A stretch of DNA of 12,947 nt, from NCBI GenBank assembly GCA_026419335.1, contig JANZZP010000026.1:1-12947 (forward strand). The letters run 5' to 3'. The stretch is from Elusimicrobiales bacterium. Lineage in GTDB: Bacteria; Elusimicrobiota; Elusimicrobia; Elusimicrobiales; UBA9959. The translations under genes were made by a program, and so were the position numbers. The notes beneath the pieces were generated by a model. That model worked only from the letters and a program-made list of their open reading frames with translations, did no database searches and was not told the DNA's origin. This document shows, piece by piece, positions 7,538 to 12,947 of this stretch (positions within the stretch are counted from its first letter, which is position 1; each line of letters opens with the position of its first letter).

Positions 7538-8446
7538 ATGTCTATACTTGTAAATAAAAAATCAAAAGTTCTTGTTTGTGGAATAACTGGTAGTCATGGT
7601 TCTTTTCATACTAAGCAATGTATAGAGTATGGGACAAATGTAGTTGCAGGAGTTACTCCAGGTAAAGGTGGTACACAAGTTTTGGGTGTTCCAGTTTTCA
7701 ATACAGTGTCTGATGCGGTATTTCATACAAAAGCAGATACTGCTATGATTTTTGTACCTGCTCCTTATGCAGCTGATTCTATACTTGAATGTGCCTATAA
7801 TGGAATTAAAGTAATAATATGTATAACTGAAGGAATACCAGTTGTAGATATGGCAAAAGTTAAAAAACATTTGAATTATTTACGTACCAAATTAGGTGAG
7901 ATATATTTAATAGGACCAAATTGTCCTGGTATAATCACACCTGGTGAAGCGAAATGTGGAATTATGCCTGGGTATATTCATAAAAAAGGTTCTATAGGAG
8001 TTGTATCTAGATCAGGTACTTTAACTTATGAAGCTGTTTGGCAAATAACGAATAATGGACTTGGACAATCAACTGTTGTAGGAATAGGTGGTGATCCTAT
8101 TCATGGAATGAATTTTATTGATGTAATATCTCTTTTTAATGAAGATAAACAGACTGAAGCAATACTGATGATTGGAGAGATTGGGGGTAGTGCAGAAGAG
8201 GATGCAGCTTTGTTTATAAAGAAGAATGTAAAAAAACCTGTTTTTGCTTTTATAGCAGGAAAAACTGCTCCAAAGGGGAGAAGAATGGGGCATGCTGGAG
8301 CTATAGTTGAAGGAACAACAGGTACACATCAAGCAAAAGTTGAAGCGTTAAAAAAAAGTGGAATTGTTGTTATAGAGAATTTATCTGAAATAGGAAAAAT
8401 GATTTATGAAACTTTGAAAGGCAGTGGTAAAAAGATAAAGAAATGA
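7538..8446 (+). CDS. sucD: Succinyl-CoA ligase, alpha subunit
   Basis: SucD binds CoA and carries the phosphohistidine intermediate of succinyl-CoA ligase; it works as a complex with SucC encoded immediately upstream. It has 302 residues, slightly longer than E. coli's 289. The N-terminal CoA-binding Rossmann fold shows [13 protein letters not shown] (15-27) and GVTPGKGG (38-45). The ligase domain has GPNCPGI near 125 and [12 protein letters not shown] near 210. The active-site segment [10 protein letters not shown] places the phosphorylated histidine at His252, equivalent to E. coli His246. A GGGAGG-type Shine-Dalgarno (7528-7533) begins at the last base of the sucC stop and sits 4 bases before the ATG. 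The lysine-rich tail overlaps the CorA-like start by 4 bases (ATGA). Identification is secure. Confidence 0.97.
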   Translation: MSILVNKKSKVLVCGITGSHGSFHTKQCIEYGTNVVAGVTPGKGGTQVLGVPVFNTVSDAVFHTKADTAMIFVPAPYAADSILECAYNGIKVIICITEGIPVVDMAKVKKHLNYLRTKLGEIYLIGPNCPGIITPGEAKCGIMPGYIHKKGSIGVVSRSGTLTYEAVWQITNNGLGQSTVVGIGGDPIHGMNFIDVISLFNEDKQTEAILMIGEIGGSAEEDAALFIKKNVKKPVFAFIAGKTAPKGRRMGHAGAIVEGTTGTHQAKVEALKKSGIVVIENLSEIGKMIYETLKGSGKKIKK

Positions 8447-9381
8447 TTAAGTATTATAAAATTGAACAAAATCAAATTATAGAAACCAAAGATAAAGCAA
8501 AGATTATAGTTCTTATAAATCCAACACAAGAAGAAAAAGATTATATTACCCAAACATTTAATATTGATCAACATAATATTAATTCATCTCTTGATCCTGA
8601 GGAGCCAGCTAGACTTGAATTTGAGCAAGATAAGATAGAATTAATATTTAAAAGGCCTAAAAACTATTCTTCAAAGGATCATTATTTGTTTAAAGTTTCA
8701 TCTATAGGATTGTTTTTATTGAAAAATATACTAATTATAGTTTTAAATGAAGATATAAATATATTTTCAGGTAAATATTTTAAACATGTTATTGGAATAA
8801 GAGAGATATTTTTAAAAATAATATATAACTCTATTTACCATTTTATTGAACACTTAAAAGTTATAAATATGATCGCTGATGAAATAGAAACAAAGATTGC
8901 TAAGTCCATGGATAATAAATATCTGATACACATGTTTACCCTTGAAAAATCTCTTGTATATTATACTAGTGCTATTACTTCAAATGGTTATGCTCTTGAG
9001 AAACTTAGAATCATATCACAAAGGATGAATTTTTCTGAAAGGAGTATTGAATATCTTGAAGATATATTTATAGAAAATTCACAAGCTAAAAACCAGGCAG
9101 ATATTTATCTTCAAGTTTTTTCGAGCTTAATGGATGCTAGAGCTTCTATAATAAATAATAATATGAATATCTGGCTTAAGTCTTTGACAATAATAACAAT
9201 AGCAATTGCTGTGCCAAATTATTTTGCTTCAATAGGTGGTATGTCTGAACTTACAGCTTTTTTGGGAGTAGAGAGTGTTAGGGTTGCTTTTGGAATATTT
9301 TTTGTTTTTTCTTTAATATGTGCTCTCCTTATTTTTTGGATATTCAAAAAACTTGAAGAGAAAGGAACATTTACAAAGTGA
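8443..9381 (+). CDS. CorA-family divalent cation transporter with altered GMN motif
   Basis: This is a CorA/2-TM-GxN type protein of 312 residues (E. coli CorA 316). A soluble, charged cytoplasmic N-terminal region contains the family-type [12 protein letters not shown] segment near 46-57, and helical stalk segments occupy about 115-235. Two C-terminal membrane helices run about 243-263 and 279-302, ending in a basic tail (KKLEEK). The first helix should end in the pore signature YGMN. Here the corresponding segment, [14 protein letters not shown], gives Gly265-Gly266-Met267-Ser268: both the Tyr and the invariant Asn are replaced. The fold is recognisable from topology and the PNYFASIxGM context, but selectivity for Mg2+ should not be assumed. 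The gene overlaps sucD by ATGA and rimO by GTGA, so it is translated as part of the operon. It could be a diverged Mg2+, Co2+ or Zn2+ channel. I leave the symbol empty. Confidence 0.85.
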   Translation: MIKYYKIEQNQIIETKDKAKIIVLINPTQEEKDYITQTFNIDQHNINSSLDPEEPARLEFEQDKIELIFKRPKNYSSKDHYLFKVSSIGLFLLKNILIIVLNEDINIFSGKYFKHVIGIREIFLKIIYNSIYHFIEHLKVINMIADEIETKIAKSMDNKYLIHMFTLEKSLVYYTSAITSNGYALEKLRIISQRMNFSERSIEYLEDIFIENSQAKNQADIYLQVFSSLMDARASIINNNMNIWLKSLTIITIAIAVPNYFASIGGMSELTAFLGVESVRVAFGIFFVFSLICALLIFWIFKKLEEKGTFTK

Positions 9382-10664
9382 AAAGACTTTATGTAGTAAG
9401 TCTTGGTTGTCCTAAAAATCTTGTTGATACAGAAAGAACTTTAAGTGTTTTTTTAAAAAATGGTTATCATTTTTCTTTTAATCAAAATCAGTGTGATTCA
9501 GTTTTAATAAACACATGTGCTTTTATTAAATCAGCAGTTAAAGAATCTGAGGAGGTTATAAATGAGTTTGTTGATTTAAAAATGAAAGGAAAAATAAAAG
9601 AAATATTTGTATGTGGATGTTTAGTTTCTAGATTTAAAAAAAAACTTATTGATAGGTATTTAGATGTAGATCTATTTGTTGATATAGAATCATTAGATTT
9701 GTTAGGCAAATTTTTATCTGGAAAAATAAATAAAGTAAAGCTTTTATCATCGAGAAAATATTTTTATAATCCTTCTAGATTTTTACTTACTTTTCCTCAT
9801 ATAGCATATCTTAAAATATCAGATGGATGTAGCAATTTTTGTAGTTATTGTACTATACCTTACATAAGAGGTAGTTTTAAATCACGTAAATTTAAAAATA
9901 TTGTTGATGAAGCGAAATTACTTGCAGATTTAGGTGTTAAAGAGATTATTATAGTTTCTCAGGATAGTTTGAGATATGGAATAGATTTATATAGTAGTTA
10001 TAAAATAATTAAGTTGCTTCAAAATTTGGAAAAAATAAATGGTATAAAGTGGATTAGACTTCTTTATTTATATCCTTCACTTATTAATGATAGATTAATA
10101 AAATATATTAAACAAAGTGAAAAAATAGTTAATTATTTTGATATTCCTATTCAACATATTTCTAATAAAATACTTAAGCTAATGAATAGGAAGTATGACT
10201 CAAAAAAAGTTAGATATATTATTGATAGAATATATAATGAAATTCCAGATGCATCAATAAGAACAAATTTTATTGTTGGTTTCCCTTATGAAGATGAAGA
10301 GGATGTAAAAGAATTAATTAAATTTATAAACCAATATCCCATAAATTACATCAATGTTTTTAAATATTCTAGAGAATTTTCGACTGCTGCTTATAATTTT
10401 AAACAGATTCCAAAAAAAGATATAGATAAAAGATATAAAAATATTTCCAAATTGGTTTCACAAAAAATTGATGAACTAAACAAAAGAATTTTATCTAAAG
10501 AGTTTGTAGTTTTAGCAGATACAGATTCCAAAGCAAGAAGTTATATGGATGCTCCCGATATAGATGGTTATTTTAGTGCAACTACTAACTTTAAACCTTC
10601 TAATTTTTATAAAGTTCGTGTTATTACTACAGAAGGTCTTCTACGTGTTTGTGAGATATTATGA
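9378..10664 (+). CDS. rimO: Ribosomal protein S12 methylthiotransferase RimO (radical SAM)
   Basis: RimO methylthiolates the conserved aspartate of ribosomal protein S12 using two [4Fe-4S] clusters and SAM. The 428-residue protein has the three family domains. The MTTase domain begins with SLGCPKNLVDTE, a RimO-type signature, and cluster cysteines are at C11, C47 and C81. The radical SAM core has C151-x3-C155-x2-C158 in SDGCSNFCSYC followed by TIPYIRGSFKSR, plus NFIVGFPYEDE near 295. The C-terminal TRAM region includes ARSYMDAPDIDGYF, which is typical of RimO and not MiaB. The start is GTG at 9378, overlapping the CorA-like stop by 4 bases; a weak AAAGGA at 9361-9366 is the only ribosome-binding candidate, so coupling is likely. 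The end overlaps the ComB-like start by 4 bases. Identification is strong. Confidence 0.95.
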   Translation: MKRLYVVSLGCPKNLVDTERTLSVFLKNGYHFSFNQNQCDSVLINTCAFIKSAVKESEEVINEFVDLKMKGKIKEIFVCGCLVSRFKKKLIDRYLDVDLFVDIESLDLLGKFLSGKINKVKLLSSRKYFYNPSRFLLTFPHIAYLKISDGCSNFCSYCTIPYIRGSFKSRKFKNIVDEAKLLADLGVKEIIIVSQDSLRYGIDLYSSYKIIKLLQNLEKINGIKWIRLLYLYPSLINDRLIKYIKQSEKIVNYFDIPIQHISNKILKLMNRKYDSKKVRYIIDRIYNEIPDASIRTNFIVGFPYEDEEDVKELIKFINQYPINYINVFKYSREFSTAAYNFKQIPKKDIDKRYKNISKLVSQKIDELNKRILSKEFVVLADTDSKARSYMDAPDIDGYFSATTNFKPSNFYKVRVITTEGLLRVCEIL

Positions 10665-11320
10665 TTGGTATAGCTCAAAAGGTAGAAGATGTTTATTTAT
10701 TTAGAGATACATGTGTAATTATAGATTTTTTTAGATTTTCAACAACTATTGCTGCATTAGTTTGGCGTAATAAAAATATTTTGGTTTTTTCTGATGAGGG
10801 AAAGATTTTAGGTTTGTCAGATAAATATACAGTTTTTAGTGAAAAGATATTAGATATTAATAAATTTGATAATTCTCCTTATCTTGCCTATACTCAGGAT
10901 TTTAATAATGATGTTATAGTTTTAACAGAATCTGGTTCAAAGGCTATAATGGCATGTAAAAATGCTCAAAGTGTTATTATTGCTTCGTTTTCAAATATCG
11001 ATTGTGTAAAACAATATCTTAAGAATAAGTCTGAGATTTTAATAATTCCAGCTTGTATTTTTTTTAATAAAGATCATAAAGAAGATTTTATTTTTTCAAG
11101 ATATTTTTTATCGTATCTAAATAACGAAATAGATTTAGATGTTAATAGTGTATATAATGAAATATATTCAATTGGTAGGATTGATGAGTTAATAAAGCAA
11201 CGCAAAACTGCTTTAGAAGATATTAAATTAATATTTTCTCCTAACATTTTTGGTGTTATACCTATAGCAAAAATTTTAAATGATTTTGCGGAGGTAAGAG
11301 ATGAAAAAAGCAGTTGTTAG
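10661..11320 (+). CDS. ComB-like (2-phosphosulfolactate phosphatase family) protein, divergent
   Basis: ComB hydrolyses 2-phosphosulfolactate in coenzyme M synthesis in methanogens; the role of bacterial homologues is generally unclear. In this 219-residue protein, CVIIDFFRFSTTIAAL (18-33) matches the family's VVIDVLRASTT segment, FDNSP (69-73) the xxNSP loop, and VIVLTESGSKAI (87-98) the VVLTTTNGTRA segment. The following SVIIASFSNIDCV fits the GSFLNA region. The usual CAG...ED segment is degraded: PACIFFNKDHKED keeps only the final ED. Together with the slightly short length, this suggests altered or lost activity. It starts within the rimO stop (ATGA) and runs 20 bases into queC, so it is wedged between two modification genes. 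No other coenzyme M gene is visible. Family membership is likely; the substrate is unknown. Confidence 0.75.
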   Translation: MIGIAQKVEDVYLFRDTCVIIDFFRFSTTIAALVWRNKNILVFSDEGKILGLSDKYTVFSEKILDINKFDNSPYLAYTQDFNNDVIVLTESGSKAIMACKNAQSVIIASFSNIDCVKQYLKNKSEILIIPACIFFNKDHKEDFIFSRYFLSYLNNEIDLDVNSVYNEIYSIGRIDELIKQRKTALEDIKLIFSPNIFGVIPIAKILNDFAEVRDEKSSC

Positions 11321-11963
11321 TTTTTCTGGTGGTCTTGATTCCACAACTTGTCTTTGTTGGGCTATAAGTAAAGGTTTTAACATTTGTGCTGTGAGTTTTG
11401 ATTATGGCCAGAGACATAAAAAAGAAATATATGCAGCTAAAAAAATAGCATCGGTTTTAAATGTTAAATTAATAGAAATAAAACTAAATCTCCCATGGCT
11501 TAATGTAAGTTCACTTGTTGATAAGAAAAAAGAAATACCAAATGCTTCTATTAAAGAGATTATTTCGAAAGACAGAATCCCTTCAACTTATGTTCCTGTT
11601 AGAAATTTAATTTTCGCTTCTTTGCTTGTTTCTTATGCTGAATCACATAATTTTGATTATGTAGTTATGGGCCCAAATGCTATAGATTTTTCTGGCTATC
11701 CTGATTGTAGACCTGTATTTTATAAATATCTTAATATGGCTGTAAAATATGGAACAAAGAATGGAAAAATAAAAATACTTACACCTATAATTAATATGTC
11801 TAAAAAGGAGATAATAAAGCTTGCTTTGAAATTAAAAGCACCAATTCAATATAGCTGGTCATGTTATAGAGGTGATAAAAAACCATGTGGTATATGTGAT
11901 GCTTGTAAAATTAGAAAAAAGGCTTTTGAAGAATTAAATATTAAGGATCCTGCCTATGAATAA
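11301..11963 (+). CDS. queC: 7-cyano-7-deazaguanine (preQ0) synthase QueC
   Basis: QueC converts 7-carboxy-7-deazaguanine, the product of QueE encoded next, into preQ0 using ATP and ammonia. The 220-residue protein is close to E. coli QueC (231). It begins with the PP-loop SGGLDST (9-15), then carries FDYGQRHKKE near 33-42 and the substrate-binding YVPVRNLIFASLL near 96-108. The zinc site is complete: Cys188, Cys196, Cys199 and Cys202 in SCYRGDKKPCGICDACK. A good Shine-Dalgarno (GGAGG at 11290-11294) lies inside the end of the ComB-like gene, 6 bases before the ATG, so the 20-base overlap is functional. Identification is secure. Confidence 0.96.
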   Translation: MKKAVVSFSGGLDSTTCLCWAISKGFNICAVSFDYGQRHKKEIYAAKKIASVLNVKLIEIKLNLPWLNVSSLVDKKKEIPNASIKEIISKDRIPSTYVPVRNLIFASLLVSYAESHNFDYVVMGPNAIDFSGYPDCRPVFYKYLNMAVKYGTKNGKIKILTPIINMSKKEIIKLALKLKAPIQYSWSCYRGDKKPCGICDACKIRKKAFEELNIKDPAYE

Positions 11964-12636
11964 GATTCCAATTAGTGAAATTTTTGTTTCCTATCAAGGA
12001 GAAGGAATTTTAATAGGAGAACGTCATCTTTTTATAAGGTTTAAAGGATGTAATATTAAATGTAGTTATTGTGATGAAGATAAAGAGGAAGCTTATTTAA
12101 TGAGTTTAGAAGATGTTGTAAAGGCTATATATGAGTCATATGAAAAAACAAAGTTTAAAACTATTTCCTTTACAGGAGGAGAACCTTTGTTGTATTTTGA
12201 TTTCATTAAGAAAATTACAGAGATATTATCTAATAAATTTAATTATCTTCTTGAAACAAATGCGATTTGTGTAGATGAATTTAAAAAAGTAGTTAATAAA
12301 ATAGATATAGTTTCAGCAGATATAAAATTACCACAATATTGTAATAATTTTGAATATTGGGATGAACATAAGTATTTTTTAAATCTTGCTAAAAACAATA
12401 AGCTCTATGTTAAAGTTGTATTCGATGATAATGTTAAGATTTCAGATTTTGAAAAAGCTGTAAAATGCGTTGGTGAAGTGGATAGAAATATTCCTTTTTT
12501 TATTCAGCCTGAGACTAATAGTTTTATGAATAAAAAATATTTAGATTTAGTTGATTTACTTTATAACAAAGCTATACAGATTTTAAATAATGTAAGATTT
12601 TTACCTCAATTACATAAATATGTTGGATATAAATAA
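11956..12636 (+). CDS. queE: 7-carboxy-7-deazaguanine synthase QueE (radical SAM)
   Basis: QueE rearranges 6-carboxytetrahydropterin to 7-carboxy-7-deazaguanine using SAM and Mg2+, one step before QueC. The 226-residue protein opens with the family-typical ISEIFVSYQGEG (6-17). The radical SAM cluster motif Cys32-x3-Cys36-x2-Cys39 sits in GCNIKCSYCD, and FTGGEPLL (72-79) is the SAM-contacting GGE motif. The residues after the third cysteine read DEDKEE where QueE proteins commonly have a DT-type segment; this is a small variation. The ATG at 11956 overlaps queC by 8 bases, with AAGGA about 8 bases upstream. QueD and GTP cyclohydrolase, needed upstream in the pathway, and QueF downstream are not in this window. 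Identification is strong. Confidence 0.94.
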   Translation: MNKIPISEIFVSYQGEGILIGERHLFIRFKGCNIKCSYCDEDKEEAYLMSLEDVVKAIYESYEKTKFKTISFTGGEPLLYFDFIKKITEILSNKFNYLLETNAICVDEFKKVVNKIDIVSADIKLPQYCNNFEYWDEHKYFLNLAKNNKLYVKVVFDDNVKISDFEKAVKCVGEVDRNIPFFIQPETNSFMNKKYLDLVDLLYNKAIQILNNVRFLPQLHKYVGYK

Positions 12637-12670
12637 GAAACTTTTTTGTGATTTTTTTATCTAATAATAA

Positions 12671-12676
12671 AGGAGG
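12671..12676 (+). promoter_or_regulatory. Shine-Dalgarno of the OsmC-family gene
   Basis: AGGAGG lies 4 bases before the ATG at 12681. The 44-base gap after queE is T-rich but contains no clear hairpin and no well-spaced promoter, so read-through transcription from the operon is possible. Confidence 0.75.
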
Positions 12677-12680
12677 ATAT

Positions 12681-12947
12681 ATGTCAAAATATATAATCAG
12701 TTTTCCAGGAAATAAAAAAGTTAATGTTAAATTTAAAGAGTTTGAAATAAAAACAGATCAACCTAAAGAATCAGGGGGTGATGGTACTGCTCCAAGCCCA
12801 TATGAACTTTTTTTATCCTCTTTAGCAGCATGTGCAGGTTTTTTTGCTATAAGTTTTTTTCAAACACGAAAGATAGATATGGAAGGGTTTAGTATGTATA
12901 TGGAGGTCAATTGGGATTCAACTAAACATAGACTTTCTAAAATTATT
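12681..12947 (+). CDS. OsmC/Ohr/YhfA-family protein, 5' part only
   Basis: Only 89 codons lie in the window, found by reading the frame from the ATG after the Shine-Dalgarno at 12671. The sequence GGDGTAPSPYELFLSSLAAC (32-51), followed by AGFFAISFFQTR, is the OsmC-family segment that carries the first, peroxidatic-type cysteine, here Cys51, at the start of the central helix. The second conserved cysteine would be downstream of the window. OsmC and Ohr proteins reduce organic hydroperoxides or act on related thiol and sulfur chemistry; the GGDGTAPSPYELF wording is more like the YhfA-type OsmC-family proteins than classical Ohr. The substrate cannot be inferred. It is probably co-directional with the queC-queE operon, perhaps its last gene. 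Confidence 0.85.
   Translation, partial: MSKYIISFPGNKKVNVKFKEFEIKTDQPKESGGDGTAPSPYELFLSSLAACAGFFAISFFQTRKIDMEGFSMYMEVNWDSTKHRLSKII

Noticed and set aside
7562..8332. Minus-strand open frames inside sucD (7562-7870 and 8069-8332)
   Set aside because: Antisense shadows of a conserved gene; the translations are rich in Ser, Tyr, Cys and Asn with no family similarity.
9488..9709. Minus-strand 73-codon frame inside rimO
   Set aside because: Antisense to the MTTase domain containing the conserved cysteines; no independent evidence.
12637..12680. Possible rho-independent terminator after queE
   Set aside because: There are two T-runs, but no GC-bearing inverted repeat precedes them.
1..12947. CRISPR arrays, tRNA or rRNA genes, insertion sequences, phage or defence genes
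   Set aside because: No regularly spaced direct repeats, no cloverleaf-type sequence and no transposase, integrase or nuclease-type reading frames were seen; almost all of the window is accounted for by housekeeping-type genes.

Overview
The window is a very AT-rich, gene-dense stretch of bacterial chromosome with ordinary genetic code: bacterial-type Shine-Dalgarno sites, UGA used as a stop, GC below a third by eye. It shows no mobile elements, phage genes, CRISPR, tRNA or rRNA. An ElyC-type envelope protein, a succinyl-CoA ligase, a membrane-bound pyrophosphatase and queuosine-precursor genes fit a poorly characterised, low-GC, probably anaerobic or fermentative bacterium. I cannot place it in a phylum from this sequence. 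The pyrophosphatase looks like the divergent, lysine-containing H+-PPase subfamily described from Chlorobium limicola and relatives.

Layout. On the minus strand, purK (497-1633) and then purE (1-494, cut by the window edge) form a two-gene purine operon for carboxylation of AIR. A 104-bp divergent intergenic region (1634-1737) carries back-to-back promoter candidates. On the plus strand, hppA (1738-4095) is followed by a roughly 16-helix membrane protein of uncertain identity (4111-5592) and an ElyC/DUF218 envelope protein (5585-6316). After a 57-bp gap comes a compact run: sucC, sucD, a CorA-like channel, rimO, a ComB-like gene, queC and queE (6374-12636). Within that run successive genes overlap by 4, 4, 4, 20 and 8 bases after a 9-base sucC-sucD gap. 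After a 44-base gap an OsmC-family gene starts (12681) and runs off the right edge.

How the genes work together. PurK and PurE together turn AIR, bicarbonate and ATP into CAIR. HppA removes pyrophosphate made by biosynthesis and converts the energy into a membrane ion gradient. SucCD interconverts succinyl-CoA and succinate with phosphorylation of ADP or GDP. RimO modifies ribosomal protein S12. QueE and QueC are consecutive steps to preQ0, the 7-deazaguanine precursor of queuosine. The polycistronic linkage therefore mixes energy metabolism, cation transport and translation-related modification.

The parts most worth a second look are the orphan membrane protein after hppA (rival readings: degenerate pyrophosphatase paralogue or PelG-like transporter; apparent CTG start), the CorA-like protein in which the GMN signature reads GMS, and the ComB-like gene in a bacterial tRNA-modification context. 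I did not find a clear, wholly new multi-gene system.
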